Of a DNA stretch of 64,000 nucleotides, positions 22,881 to 32,648 are shown one piece after another (within the stretch, counting starts at the first letter, position 1; each line of letters starts with the position of its first letter). Made by a program: the position numbers and the translations under genes. The stretch comes from Clostridium muellerianum (GTDB lineage: Bacteria; Bacillota; Clostridia; Clostridiales; Clostridiaceae), in contig NZ_JABBNI010000001.1 in the NCBI RefSeq assembly GCF_012926525.1, positions 159,638 through 223,637 of the forward strand. The letters run 5' to 3'. Under the pieces are notes generated by a model. That model was not told the DNA's origin. It did no database searches and saw only the letters and a program-made list of their open reading frames with translations.

Positions 22881-23648
22881 ATGGATATGGACTATTTTGA
22901 GAAATGGGTGCTTAAGGAATTTAATATAAACCTATCTGCCTATAAATCAAACCAACTTCATAGAAGAATAAATAGTTTAATGTCAAGAGTAGGATCAAGC
23001 TCTATACAAGAATACATAGAACTATTAAAAAAGGATCCAGCGCAAAAACAAAAGTTTTTAGACTTTATAACTATAAATGTTTCAGAGTTTTTTAGAAATC
23101 CTGAAATATTTGAAGAACTTAAGGAAAAATTAAAAAGTGAGCTTTTAAAGAACAACAATTCTTTAAAAATATGGAGTGCAGCATGTTCTATAGGAGCAGA
23201 ACCGTATTCTATAGCAATGTATTTAGATGAGGTTTCGCCTGGTGGTAGACATAAAATAATAGCAACGGATATAGATAATACTATAATTGAAAGAGCTAAA
23301 AAAGGTGAATATGTAGATTCAGAAATAAAAAATGTAAAAAAACAATATTTAGATAAATATTTTACACAAATGGGCGATAAATATACCATGAGTTCTAAAA
23401 TAAAAAATATGGTAACTTTTAAAAAGCATGATTTAATACTTGAAAGCTATGATAAAGATTTTGATTTGATAGTATGTAGAAATGTAGTAATATATTTTAA
23501 TCAGGATGTAAAAGATAATATTTACAAGAAATTTAGTGAATCGTTGAAAAAAGGTGGATTACTATTTGTAGGAGCCACCGAAAGTATATATAATTACAGA
23601 GATTATGGATTTGAAAAAGCTTCTACATTCATATATAGAAAGTTGTAA
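22881..23648 (+). CDS. cheR: Chemotaxis protein methyltransferase CheR
   Basis: 255 residues with the N-terminal helical domain (1-75) and the SAM-binding domain. Seen are FITINVSEFFRNPEIFEEL, the motif WSAACSIGAEPYSIAM, IATDIDNTIIERAKKGEY and CRNVVIYFN. It methylates receptor glutamates using S-adenosylmethionine. The ATG follows GGGAGG at the end of cheB, and the next SD overlaps its stop, so translation is probably coupled. Confidence 0.95.
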   Translation: MDMDYFEKWVLKEFNINLSAYKSNQLHRRINSLMSRVGSSSIQEYIELLKKDPAQKQKFLDFITINVSEFFRNPEIFEELKEKLKSELLKNNNSLKIWSAACSIGAEPYSIAMYLDEVSPGGRHKIIATDIDNTIIERAKKGEYVDSEIKNVKKQYLDKYFTQMGDKYTMSSKIKNMVTFKKHDLILESYDKDFDLIVCRNVVIYFNQDVKDNIYKKFSESLKKGGLLFVGATESIYNYRDYGFEKASTFIYRKL

Positions 23649-23661
23649 GGAGGGGATAAAT

Positions 23662-25716
23662 ATGGATACTTCACAATATATGTCCATGTTTCTTGAGGAA
23701 TCTATGGACAACCTACAAACATTAAATGAATCATTACTTCAACTTGAACAGGAACCAGAGAATATAGATAAGCTAAATGAAATATTTAGGGTAGCTCATA
23801 CAATAAAGGGTATGGCTGCTACTATGGGATTCAATGAAATGGCAGAACTTACTCACAAAATGGAAGATGTATTATCAGAATTTAGAGAAGGAAAGCTTAA
23901 AGTTACTCAAAAAGTTGTAACAGTTTTATTTAAATGTCTTGACACTTTGGAGCAGATGGTTAACAATATATCTGATGGAGTTGAAGATGAAGTTTCAATT
24001 GTTGATATAATGAGTGAACTTGAAACGATTAAAGAAATTGCAGATGAAAATTCAGAAGTAGAAAGTAATCCTGAAAAACCTGTAAATGAAGAAAAGAAAG
24101 ATAGTAAGGCAGTTAATATAGAATTAAATGAATATGATATTAACGTAGTAAAACAGGCAGAAGATAAAGGCTTTAAGCCTTATCAATTAAAGATATTTTT
24201 AAGTGAAAATACACTTTTAAAATCTGCTAGGGCTTTCTTAATATTCAAAAATCTTGAAGATTTTGGTGAAATAATAAAATCTGTACCAAGCACAGAAGAT
24301 ATAGAAAATGAAAATTTTGATTTTGAAATTGATTTAATACTTTTATCTACTAAAGAGAAAGAGGAGATTCAAAATAGCCTAATGAATGTATCAGAGGTAG
24401 ATAAGGTTAATATTGATGATGTGGATGTAAAACAAGAAAAGATAAGAAAAATAGAAGAAAATGCCAAAAATGAGGATGTAAAAGCTAAAGCTCAAGAACA
24501 GAAAACTGATATACAGCCAAAACCAGCAGCAACAAAAGCGCCAAGCAAAGCTGCCAGTAAGACGCCTCACAAAGAGGTTCATAAAAAGGCACATCAATCT
24601 GTAAGAGTAGATCTTGAAAGATTGGATAAGTTTATGAATATGGTTTCAGAGCTTGTTATTCATAGAACAAGATTAGAGCAAATAAGTAGTAATTATAAAT
24701 TAAATGATTTAAATGAAACTTTAGAACAAGTAGCTAGAACTACATCAGATCTTCAAGACTTAGTTATGAAGATTAGAATGTTACCAGTAGATACTGTATT
24801 TAACAGATTTCCAAGAATGATAAGAGATCTTTCTGTGGAACTAGATAAGGAAATGGAACTTATTATTCAAGGTTCAGAAACTGAATTAGATAGAACTGTA
24901 ATAGATGAGATAGGAGAACCTTTAATACATTTATTAAGAAATGCAGCAGATCATGGTGTTGAACCGAAGGAAGAAAGATTAGCTAAGGGTAAAAGTGAAG
25001 TTGGAAAGATAAGACTCATAGCTTATCAAGAAGGAACTAAAGCTGTAATAAAGGTAGAAGATGACGGTTCTGGAGTACCTGTAGATAAAGTAAAAGCTAA
25101 GGCAGAAAGATTAGGAATAAATACAGAAGGGATGTCTGATAATGATATAAGAAATTTAATCTTTATGCAGGGATTTAGTACTAATGAACAGGTTACAGAT
25201 ATTTCTGGTAGAGGAGTTGGTATGGATGTAGTAAAAACTAAGATATCGGCTCTTGGTGGTACAGTAGATTTAATAAGTGAAAAAGATAAAGGATCATCTT
25301 TTATAATAAGATTACCATTAACTCTTCAAATAATTCAAGCTTTACTTGTGGGGGTTGGAACTGAAACTATGGCTATATCTTTAGGATATATAGATAGAGT
25401 TATAGATTATAGTGATGACTTAGTTAAAATGACTAATAATAAAGAAGTTATAATACACAATGGAAATGTAACACCGCTTATAAGGTTAAGCAATAAGCTT
25501 AATATAAATAAAGATAGTAGTGTTAAAAAATATATAGTAATAGTAAAGGTTGGAGAAAAAACTGTAGGACTTATGGTAGATGGATTGTTTGGACAAAAGG
25601 AAATAGTTATAAAACCTCTTGGAAAAACACTTCAAGGCTTGAAAGAATATATAGGAGCAACAATACTTGGAGATGGGTTAGTAACATTAATACTAGACGT
25701 TGCTGCTTTAGTGTAG
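23662..25716 (+). CDS. cheA: Chemotaxis histidine kinase CheA
   Basis: 684 residues. ATG 23662 is used because AAGGAGGGG lies just upstream; the longer frame from 23605 overlaps cheR and is rejected. Order: HPt domain with His46 in FRVAHTIKGMAAT, a P2-like CheY/CheB-binding region (about 160-255), a long Lys/Ala/Pro linker (about 265-315), P3 dimerisation helices, the P4 ATPase (LLRNAADHGVEPKEE N-box, DDGSG, GRGVGMDVVK) and the P5 CheW-like domain from about 560. It phosphorylates CheY and CheB in response to receptors. Confidence 0.96.
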   Translation: MDTSQYMSMFLEESMDNLQTLNESLLQLEQEPENIDKLNEIFRVAHTIKGMAATMGFNEMAELTHKMEDVLSEFREGKLKVTQKVVTVLFKCLDTLEQMVNNISDGVEDEVSIVDIMSELETIKEIADENSEVESNPEKPVNEEKKDSKAVNIELNEYDINVVKQAEDKGFKPYQLKIFLSENTLLKSARAFLIFKNLEDFGEIIKSVPSTEDIENENFDFEIDLILLSTKEKEEIQNSLMNVSEVDKVNIDDVDVKQEKIRKIEENAKNEDVKAKAQEQKTDIQPKPAATKAPSKAASKTPHKEVHKKAHQSVRVDLERLDKFMNMVSELVIHRTRLEQISSNYKLNDLNETLEQVARTTSDLQDLVMKIRMLPVDTVFNRFPRMIRDLSVELDKEMELIIQGSETELDRTVIDEIGEPLIHLLRNAADHGVEPKEERLAKGKSEVGKIRLIAYQEGTKAVIKVEDDGSGVPVDKVKAKAERLGINTEGMSDNDIRNLIFMQGFSTNEQVTDISGRGVGMDVVKTKISALGGTVDLISEKDKGSSFIIRLPLTLQIIQALLVGVGTETMAISLGYIDRVIDYSDDLVKMTNNKEVIIHNGNVTPLIRLSNKLNINKDSSVKKYIVIVKVGEKTVGLMVDGLFGQKEIVIKPLGKTLQGLKEYIGATILGDGLVTLILDVAALV

Positions 25717-25731
25717 GGAGGTAAATAGTAT

Positions 25732-26334
25732 ATGAGCTATCAAGACATGACTCCATTACAGCTTGATGCACTAAGGGAAGTAGGAAATATAGGTACAGGA
25801 AATGCAGCTACAGCACTGTCGCAACTTATAAATAGAAAAGTGGATATGTCAGTTCCTGATATAAACATTGTACCTTTTGATGATATTTTTTCAAGTATAG
25901 GTGGAGATGAGATAGTTGTGGGAGTTATAGTAAGGGTTTTAGGTGAAGCACCAGGTAATATATTATTTGTATTTGAAAAAGATATTGCACTAAATTTAGT
26001 AGAAACCTTAACTGGAGAAAAAGAAGAATTTTTAAGTGAAATGGGTAACTCTGTAATATGTGAAATAGGCAATATAATATCTAGTTCATATATGAATGCT
26101 ATATCAAGATTTACTGGACTTGCTATAATGCCTTCTGTTCCAGCAGTAAGTTATGATATGTTAGGAGCAATACTTTCTACAACATTTATAGAATCAGGAC
26201 AGTTTGACGACTATGTGCTTGATATAGAAACCATGTTTGTTCAAAGTGATTCTGAAGTAGAAATAGGTGGGCACTTTTATTATGTACCAATGCCTGGTTC
26301 ACTTGAGAAAATGTTAAGTGCATTAGGAGTTTAA
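25732..26334 (+). CDS. cheC: CheY-P phosphatase CheC
   Basis: 200 residues with the CheC/CheX/FliY double phosphatase signature: LREVGNIGTGNAATALSQLI near the N-terminus and GNSVICEIGNIISSSYMNAIS near residue 105, each with the conserved E-x2-N pair. It dephosphorylates CheY-P and binds CheD. Start ATG 25732 has SD GGGAGGT overlapping the cheA stop region. Confidence 0.94.
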   Translation: MSYQDMTPLQLDALREVGNIGTGNAATALSQLINRKVDMSVPDINIVPFDDIFSSIGGDEIVVGVIVRVLGEAPGNILFVFEKDIALNLVETLTGEKEEFLSEMGNSVICEIGNIISSSYMNAISRFTGLAIMPSVPAVSYDMLGAILSTTFIESGQFDDYVLDIETMFVQSDSEVEIGGHFYYVPMPGSLEKMLSALGV

Positions 26335-26375
26335 TAATAATAACAACAGGAGTAAATAGATTTGGAGGGAATAAA

Positions 26376-26735
26376 ATGTCAAAAGTATTAATTGTTGATG
26401 ATGCTGCTTTTATGAGAATGATGATAAAGGATATATTAGAAAAGAATGGGTTTGAAGTAATAGGAGAAGGAAATAATGGCCTAAAAGCTGTAGAATTGTA
26501 TAAAAAGGAAAGACCAGATGTAGTAACTATGGATATAACTATGCCTGATATGGATGGAATAGAGGCTGTAAAAGCAATAAAGGCATTTGATCCAACAGCA
26601 AAAATAATAATGTGTTCAGCTATGGGACAGCAGACTATGGTTATGGATGCAATAAAAGCAGGCGCAAAAGATTTTATTGTAAAACCATTCCAAGCCGATA
26701 GAGTGCTTGAAGCTATTAAAAAAGTAATAGGGTAG
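26376..26735 (+). CDS. cheY: Chemotaxis response regulator CheY
   Basis: 119 residues, a stand-alone receiver: Asp8-Asp9, phospho-acceptor Asp53 in VTMDITMPDMDG, Ser in MCSAMGQQ and Lys in DFIVKPFQ. CheY-P binds FliM/FliY at the switch to set rotation direction. A 270-base spacer with hairpin potential follows before the second cheW. Confidence 0.95.
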   Translation: MSKVLIVDDAAFMRMMIKDILEKNGFEVIGEGNNGLKAVELYKKERPDVVTMDITMPDMDGIEAVKAIKAFDPTAKIIMCSAMGQQTMVMDAIKAGAKDFIVKPFQADRVLEAIKKVIG

Positions 26736-26749
26736 CAAATTAAATTTTC

Positions 26750-26926
26750 AGTGACAGATGACAGTAAAAGTTATCTGTCACTTATAGAATTAGGAATTGA
26801 GAATAAAAAATTTATTTGTAAGATATAAAGGTCTTATAAATTTGAACGAGAATTTATTGAGTGATATTAAAATTTGTATTAAATTTTGCATTAATTCTCC
26901 ATTCTAAATTTTATGTTCTCAATTAA
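26750..26926. repeat. Hairpin and inverted repeat between cheY and cheW
   Basis: AGTGACAGAT/ATCTGTCACT (26750-26759, 26773-26782) forms a 10-bp stem without a T run. Immediately after, TTAGGAATTGAGAATA (from 26790) is mirrored by TATGTTCTCAATTAAG (to 26926). This AATTGA-rich type of palindrome resembles degenerate intergenic repeats common in clostridia and may partly attenuate transcription within the operon. Confidence 0.5.
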
Positions 26927-27009
26927 GTTGTAATGGATAAAATTATAGATATGTTAAAAATGCTGCAGTAAAATATTGTTCAGCAGTTAACATTGGAGGT
27001 GTTTAAGTG

Positions 27010-27408
27010 ATGCAGGTTGTTATATTTAAGTTAAACAATGAACAATTTGCAGTGAAAACTGCAAAGGTACAAAGTATAAATGATGCTATGGAAATAACAA
27101 AAGTTCCAAAGGCGCCAGCACATATAAAAGGACTCATAAATTTAAGAGGTAATGTAATATCACTTTTAGACATAAATCTTTTATTAGATGTATCAAAATC
27201 CGAAGAAAAACAGAACAATATAATTATCTTAGAAATGGAAGATGAATTAGTAGGAATAACTGTAGATCAAGTAGATGAAGTTTTAGAAGTGGAAGAAGAA
27301 ATAATAGAAAAGAATAATGATGAAAAAAAAGCTTATATCGAAGGAGTTATAAATTTTAAAGATAGAATTGTGACACTTATAGATATAGATAAACTTCTTT
27401 CAAATTAG
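27010..27408 (+). CDS. cheW: Chemotaxis coupling protein CheW (second copy)
   Basis: 132 residues from ATG 27010 (GGAGGTG upstream; GTG 27007 is equally possible). CheW pattern: MQVVIFKLNNEQFAVKTAKV, IKGLINLRGNVISLLDINLLL and YIEGVINFKDRIVTLIDIDKLL. It sits next to the switch genes rather than next to cheA, so it may serve a different receptor set. Confidence 0.92.
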   Translation: MQVVIFKLNNEQFAVKTAKVQSINDAMEITKVPKAPAHIKGLINLRGNVISLLDINLLLDVSKSEEKQNNIIILEMEDELVGITVDQVDEVLEVEEEIIEKNNDEKKAYIEGVINFKDRIVTLIDIDKLLSN

Positions 27409-27438
27409 AAATTCTTTAATAAGAAATGAGGGAAGAGA

Positions 27439-28437
27439 ATGGCAGATGTATTATCGCAGAGCGAAATAGATGCCCTTTTAGCTGCCTTGTCTGCTGGAGA
27501 GTTAACTCCAGATGAAGTACCAAAAGAAGAAGAAAAACAAAAAGTTAAACCTTATGATTTTAGAAGTCCTCAAAAGTTTTCAAAGGATCATATAAGGACA
27601 CTTGAGCTTATTCATGATAACTATGCTAGAATAATTTCAAATTATTTAACTGCGCAGGTAAGAAGTAATGTAAAGGTAAAAATAGAGTCTGTACAGCAAA
27701 TAACTTATGAAGAGTTTATTCATTCTGTGCCGAATCCCACAATTCTTACTGTATTTAAAATGCCACCTTTAAGTGGATCTGTATTGTTTGAAACAAATCC
27801 ACAATTTTCTTTTGAAATAATAGATGTACTTTTAGGTGGAAAAGGAACAGGAAAGTATAAAACAAGAGAATTTACAGACATAGACAAGAATATTATGACG
27901 GTTATAAATACAGGGCTTATATCTAATTTGAAATTAGCTTGGGATGATGTGCTTGAAGTTAATACTGAAATAGAAGGTTTAGAAACTAATCCGGCATTAA
28001 ATCAAACATTGGCACCAAATGAAGCAGTGGCATTAATAACTTTTTCTGTAGAAATGGGCAAAAGTAGTACTTTTATCAATATATGTATACCTTATTTAAG
28101 TATAGAAAAAGTATTAGATAAGCTCGTAGTACAATATTGGTTCCAGGATAGTAATAATGAAGGAATACTAGAGGAATCTAGAGCAAAATTAAGAGAAAGA
28201 TTAAATATAGTAAATATGGGTCTTACTGCAGTATTAGGTTCTACTAATATTACTGTAGACGAGTTCTTAAGGTTAGGTGTAGGTGACGTGTTAACTTTAA
28301 ATGATAAAACAAATACACCTATTAAGTTAATGGTGGAAGATAAACCATATTGTTATGGAAAACCAGGAGTGTTGGGGAAAAATATGGGGGTTCAGATACT
28401 AGATATTATAGATAAGGATGTGGAAAATTATGAGTAA
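27439..28437 (+). CDS. fliM: Flagellar motor switch protein FliM
   Basis: 332 residues. The N-terminal LSQSEIDALLAAL is the CheY-P binding helix, residues about 45-230 are the CheC-like middle domain (PQKFSKDHIRTLELIHDNYA), and the C-terminal SpoA/FliN domain begins near 255 (ITVDEFLRLGVGDVLTL). Part of the C-ring with FliG and FliY. Its end overlaps the fliY start by 8 bases. Confidence 0.95.
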   Translation: MADVLSQSEIDALLAALSAGELTPDEVPKEEEKQKVKPYDFRSPQKFSKDHIRTLELIHDNYARIISNYLTAQVRSNVKVKIESVQQITYEEFIHSVPNPTILTVFKMPPLSGSVLFETNPQFSFEIIDVLLGGKGTGKYKTREFTDIDKNIMTVINTGLISNLKLAWDDVLEVNTEIEGLETNPALNQTLAPNEAVALITFSVEMGKSSTFINICIPYLSIEKVLDKLVVQYWFQDSNNEGILEESRAKLRERLNIVNMGLTAVLGSTNITVDEFLRLGVGDVLTLNDKTNTPIKLMVEDKPYCYGKPGVLGKNMGVQILDIIDKDVENYE

Positions 28438-29614
28438 TGGGTTTCTTTCACAGGAAGAAATAGATGCACTTTTAAACGGTGGAGGCGATACACCACCTGA
28501 ACCATCGGAAGAAACAAAAACTTCAGGGGAAACACCAGAAACGCCAGAATCATCAGATAAATCAGAGTTACCTGCATTAACAGATATAGAAAGAGATTTA
28601 TTAGGTGAAATTGGTAATATATCTATGGGTTCTGCATCCACAGCACTTTCTACAATAATCAATCAACAGGTAAACATAACTACGCCAATAGTAAGTATGA
28701 CTAGATTAAAGGACTTAAAGGATGAATTTGAAGTTCCCAATGTTGCTTTGGAGGTTAAGTATGTAAGTGGTATAGTTGGAGAAAATCTTCTTGTAATGAA
28801 AATTACAGATGCATCTGTAATTGCAAATCTCATGATGGGTGGGGATGGAAAGGTAGAAGAAGGCGCTAAAGAATTATCTGAAATAGAACTTAGTGCTGTG
28901 TCAGAGGCTATGAATCAAATGATAGGTTCTGCAGCTACATCCATGGCGACCATGTTTATGAGAGAAGTAAACATATCCCCACCTTTATCTACAATATGGA
29001 ACGATTTAAAATCTCCTGTGGCTAAAGGTATATCAGAAGAAGAACCAATAGTTAAAGTATCCTTCTCCTTAGCAATAGGTGATTTGGTAGATAGTACTAT
29101 AATGATGGGGCAAGAATCTCCTGAAGGAGAAACAATATCAAAGTCAGAACCACAAACGGTTCCATCACAGCAGACAGTGCCGCAGCAGAAAGTAGAACAA
29201 AGTCAACCACAGCAACAGCCACAGACACAATATCAGGCACCGCCACAACAAACTATATATGAGAAGCCTATAGAAAATCCGAATGTTCCCAAAGTTGAAG
29301 TTAAGCAAGCTTCATTTCAACCTTTGGGTACACCAAGTTCAAGTGCGGAAATGCCAAAGAATATAGATTTAATATTAGATGTACCTTTAGATATATCTGT
29401 AGTATTAGGAAGAACAAAAAAGAACATAAAGGACATATTAAATCTAGGAACAGGATCTTTAATAGAACTTGATAAATTAGCAGAAGAACCAGTAGAAATA
29501 CTTGTAAATGGAAAAAAAGTAGCTTATGGTGAAGTAGTTGTGGTAGATGAAAATTTTGGCGTAAGAATAACAAGTATTATAAGCAGTGAAGATAGAATTA
29601 AATCTTTAAGATAA
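28430..29614 (+). CDS. fliY: Flagellar motor switch phosphatase FliY
   Basis: 394 residues from ATG 28430, overlapping the fliM TAA (the frame from GTG 28418 is not needed). Order: CheY-binding N-terminus LSQEEIDALLNGG, a CheC-type phosphatase domain with two E-x2-N sites (LGEIGNISMGSASTALS and VSEAMNQMIGSAATSM), a Gln/Pro-rich linker (about 235-300) and a FliN domain (DIILNLGTGSLIELD-like; KDILNLGTGSLIELDKLA). FliY replaces FliN in Firmicutes and dephosphorylates CheY-P at the motor. Last gene before a terminator. Confidence 0.95.
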   Translation: MSNGFLSQEEIDALLNGGGDTPPEPSEETKTSGETPETPESSDKSELPALTDIERDLLGEIGNISMGSASTALSTIINQQVNITTPIVSMTRLKDLKDEFEVPNVALEVKYVSGIVGENLLVMKITDASVIANLMMGGDGKVEEGAKELSEIELSAVSEAMNQMIGSAATSMATMFMREVNISPPLSTIWNDLKSPVAKGISEEEPIVKVSFSLAIGDLVDSTIMMGQESPEGETISKSEPQTVPSQQTVPQQKVEQSQPQQQPQTQYQAPPQQTIYEKPIENPNVPKVEVKQASFQPLGTPSSSAEMPKNIDLILDVPLDISVVLGRTKKNIKDILNLGTGSLIELDKLAEEPVEILVNGKKVAYGEVVVVDENFGVRITSIISSEDRIKSLR

Positions 29615-29620
29615 TATAAG

Positions 29621-29645
29621 CAGCCTTAAAAGGGCTGTTTTTATT
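29621..29645 (+). terminator. Terminator of the fapA-fliY operon
   Basis: CAGCC...GGCTG hairpin followed by TTTTTATTTTTTTT just after fliY. The rest of the 360-base gap to flgM holds only the sigma-D promoter at 29889. Confidence 0.85.
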
Positions 29646-29888
29646 TTTTTTATAGGAATTTTCTATTTTTGTACAAAAAATATATTGCCAAGTATTTAAC
29701 TTAAATTGTTAGCATATTATGGTGAAATATTACAATTAAGTGTATATAATCAAGGTTGATGCAAAAAAGACGTTTAAGAAAATACTTATATTCTATAGTA
29801 AATTTTAATGGAATTTATTTTTTTATTAAAGTAGTTAAAAAGAGGGATTTTGAATTAAAAATAAAGGTTTTTCTTTTATTTTCAGGTA

Positions 29889-29915
29889 TAAACATTGGAT
29901 TTATATACCCGATAA
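29889..29915 (+). promoter_or_regulatory. Sigma-D promoter of the flgM operon
   Basis: TAAA (29889-29892), 15 bases, CCCGATAA (29908-29915). It is the closest of the nine sites to the sigma-28 consensus, 63 bases before flgM, so FlgM would be made under the sigma factor it inhibits. Confidence 0.85.
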
Positions 29916-29977
29916 TACTAATAATGATATAGCCAAGAGAAGTTGTTTCACTTGATAAATGTTAGGAGTGTATATTT

Positions 29978-30244
29978 ATGAAAATTAATGGAGTTAATCC
30001 AAGTAAGGTTATAAACCTTTACTCGGATCATAAAAAAACCATAGAAAAGAAAGAAAGAGTACAAAACGGTGATATAGTTCAGATATCCTCATTAGGTAAA
30101 AGTTTGAGCTCCTATTCATTAGATGATAAATTTGTAAGTTCAAAAGAAAAAATAGAAAAGTTAACTAATGAAGTAAAAAATGGTACTTATAATATAGATT
30201 CGAAATTAATTGCAGCAAAAATTATGGAGGAAATGAAAATATAA
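29978..30244 (+). CDS. flgM: Anti-sigma-D factor FlgM
   Basis: 88 residues, the normal size. MKINGVNPSKVINLYS starts the poorly structured export half, and VQISSLGKSL plus the C-terminal amphipathic helix EKIEKLTNEVKNGTYNIDSK form the sigma-binding half. FlgM holds sigma-D until it is exported through the completed hook-basal body. Located first in flgM-flgN-flgK-flgL as usual. Confidence 0.93.
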   Translation: MKINGVNPSKVINLYSDHKKTIEKKERVQNGDIVQISSLGKSLSSYSLDDKFVSSKEKIEKLTNEVKNGTYNIDSKLIAAKIMEEMKI

Positions 30245-30259
30245 AAATGGAGGTATGTC

Positions 30260-30670
30260 ATGAATGCATCTGAATTAAATTCAGTAATAGTTGAAGAAAT
30301 TAAAGCACTTCAAACACTGCTATCTTGTTTAGATGAACAGTTTCAATATTTAACGAAGAGAGAAGTATTTGCACTGGATGCTGTAAGAAGCAAAATAGAA
30401 CAAAGTAGTAGGGAGGTAGCTTCTTTTGAAATGAAAAGAAGAAGCCTAACAAATGGTGAGGATATGAATAAAATAGTGCATGAACTTAAGGATAAAGAAT
30501 TAGAAAAAAATTATAGAGATATAAAGAAGTTATTGGATTCTGTAGTTTTTCAAAAAGATACAAATGATATTTTGATTAAGCAGCAGCTTAGTTTTACAAC
30601 TCAAATGTTAAACTTTTTAAATCCTGATAGAGGACCTAAAACATATAATTCATATGGAAAAAGACGATAG
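30260..30670 (+). CDS. flgN: FlgN-type export chaperone for FlgK/FlgL
   Basis: 136 residues, all-helical, with the FlgN pattern (LNSVIVEEIKALQTLLSCLDEQ, then LKDKELEKNYRDIKKLLD). Low sequence conservation is normal for the family, and the assignment rests on the helical layout and the position between flgM and flgK. SD ATGGAGGT. Confidence 0.85.
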   Translation: MNASELNSVIVEEIKALQTLLSCLDEQFQYLTKREVFALDAVRSKIEQSSREVASFEMKRRSLTNGEDMNKIVHELKDKELEKNYRDIKKLLDSVVFQKDTNDILIKQQLSFTTQMLNFLNPDRGPKTYNSYGKRR

Positions 30671-30682
30671 GGAGGAAATATA

Positions 30683-32629
30683 ATGTCCGGTTTATTTGGA
30701 ACTTTAAATATATCAAAAAGTGGGATGTTTACTCAGCAAAGATGTATAGATGTAACATCCCATAATATAGCTAATGCTAATACAGAAGGATATTCAAGAC
30801 AAAGAGCAGAACTGCAAACTACAAAACCTTTTCCAATGCCTAGTGTGAATAATGCAGTGGGACCAGGACAATTAGGAACGGGAGTGCAAGTAGTTACAAT
30901 AGATAGAATAAGAGATTCTTTTCTTGATTACCAAATAAGAGTAGAAAAGGGTGTTGATGGGCAATATAAAGGCAGAGATAAATTTTTAAGTCAAATAGAA
31001 AATATACTAAATGAGCCTTCAGATACTGGATTGTCTAAAGATATAGGAAATTTCTTCGATGCATGGAATACGCTAGGTACAAATGCTAAGGAATCTAATT
31101 CTAGATCTATAGTTGCACAAAATACAGTAACACTTACTACTGATTTAAACCATACTTATAATGAGCTAGAAAAGCTGAAGGAAAATACTCAAACTGTTAT
31201 AAAAGATGATGTATTTGATATAAATAGTAAATTAAAACAAGTAGATCAATTAAATAGAGAAATAATACAGGTTAGGATAGCAGGAAATAATCCAAACGAT
31301 TTAATGGACAGAAGAGATTTGCTTTTAGATCAATTAAGTGAAAAATTTGGAATAAGTGTAGATAGAAAACAATTTGAGGGGGAAAATGTAACTACCTCTG
31401 ATGATGCAAAGGCTAAAGATATAGGAGATGATGGAAGACCACCATTAGCTGCTGATGGTACCACTAATCTTAATCTTGTGCAAGCCAATTTTCCAGATCA
31501 AGCGTGCAGGTTTTCTTATGTAGATAGTATACAACCTGCTGGTGGACAAAAAGCTGGAGAGGCAGGAAAGTATACTTTAACTTATTATAAAAATGGCGAT
31601 AAAACTAGTAATGATAATGCTGTAACTATAACTGTAGATATACAAGATAGTACAGATAAAAATGGAGTTAAAACTACTGCAGCAGATAAATTTAAACAAC
31701 TGAATCAATGTAGGGTTTTGTGGGCAGATAATAGTGGAGTAGCACTTAATGTAGATACTTCTGCTAAATCTCAAGGAATAGTTGCAGGTAACCTTCCAGC
31801 AGGAAGTTCAATAAAATTTGAAAATTTAAAATTATTTCAACCTCCTTCAGGAGAAATTAAAGGATATATGTCAGTTCAAAAGGACATAGATACTTATGAA
31901 GGACAGTTAAATAAGTTTGCAAAAGCATTAGCTTTTGCAGTTAATGGTATAGTAAGTCAAGAAAATGGTGCTATTGCAGATGTTACAAGTGGAGATAATG
32001 TTGTTGAAGTGAACAACTTCTTTGTAAATGCAGATGCCCAAAAAAAAGGAGCGTATACTGGTACAAATCTAACTAAAATAGAAGAAGCAGAAGCTGATAT
32101 TACAGCAGGAAACATTACCATAAATCAAGCTATATTGGATGACCCCATGAAGATAAAAACTGCAGCTAAATATGATGGAAATAATAGACCTTTAACAGGT
32201 GAAAGCGATGGAAGTAGGGCTGTGGCGGTTGAAACTTTAAGAGATAGTCTTATGGCGGTTCAAAATATAGATCAAGATAATTCGACTAAAACTAAAAAAG
32301 CAGATTTCCTTGATGGTATATTTGAACTAAATTCTAAAATAGGAGTAAATACAATAATCAATAAAACTGGTGGAATGACTTTAGACAGTTATTTCAAGGA
32401 TACAGTAGATAGACTTGGAATTCAGGAACAGGAAGCAAAGAAGACTGTAACAAATCAAGCAAGTCTTTTAGCAGGTTTTACACAATCTAGAGACTCTGTA
32501 TCGGGAGTATCACTAGATGAGGAAATGGCAAATTTAGTTCAATTTCAACACTGTTATCAAGCTAATGCTAAGCTGATATCCACTGTAGATCAGCTTTTAG
32601 ATGTAGTAATAAATGGACTTAAGAAGTAA
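30683..32629 (+). CDS. flgK: Hook-associated protein 1, FlgK
   Basis: 648 residues. The N-terminus carries the axial-family motif FGTLNISKSGMFTQQRCIDV followed by SHNIANANTEGYSRQR; the C-terminus VSLDEEMANLVQFQHCYQAN forms the paired helix of the axial core. The middle (about 230-500) is an enlarged variable domain rich in Asp, Thr and Gly. FlgK links hook to FlgL and filament. SD GGGAGG. Confidence 0.95.
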   Translation: MSGLFGTLNISKSGMFTQQRCIDVTSHNIANANTEGYSRQRAELQTTKPFPMPSVNNAVGPGQLGTGVQVVTIDRIRDSFLDYQIRVEKGVDGQYKGRDKFLSQIENILNEPSDTGLSKDIGNFFDAWNTLGTNAKESNSRSIVAQNTVTLTTDLNHTYNELEKLKENTQTVIKDDVFDINSKLKQVDQLNREIIQVRIAGNNPNDLMDRRDLLLDQLSEKFGISVDRKQFEGENVTTSDDAKAKDIGDDGRPPLAADGTTNLNLVQANFPDQACRFSYVDSIQPAGGQKAGEAGKYTLTYYKNGDKTSNDNAVTITVDIQDSTDKNGVKTTAADKFKQLNQCRVLWADNSGVALNVDTSAKSQGIVAGNLPAGSSIKFENLKLFQPPSGEIKGYMSVQKDIDTYEGQLNKFAKALAFAVNGIVSQENGAIADVTSGDNVVEVNNFFVNADAQKKGAYTGTNLTKIEEAEADITAGNITINQAILDDPMKIKTAAKYDGNNRPLTGESDGSRAVAVETLRDSLMAVQNIDQDNSTKTKKADFLDGIFELNSKIGVNTIINKTGGMTLDSYFKDTVDRLGIQEQEAKKTVTNQASLLAGFTQSRDSVSGVSLDEEMANLVQFQHCYQANAKLISTVDQLLDVVINGLKK

Positions 32630-32648
32630 AAAAACGAGGTGATATTTA

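Noticed and set aside
23605..23661. A longer cheA start at 23605
   Set aside because: It overlaps cheR and lacks an SD; AAGGAGGGG fits ATG 23662.
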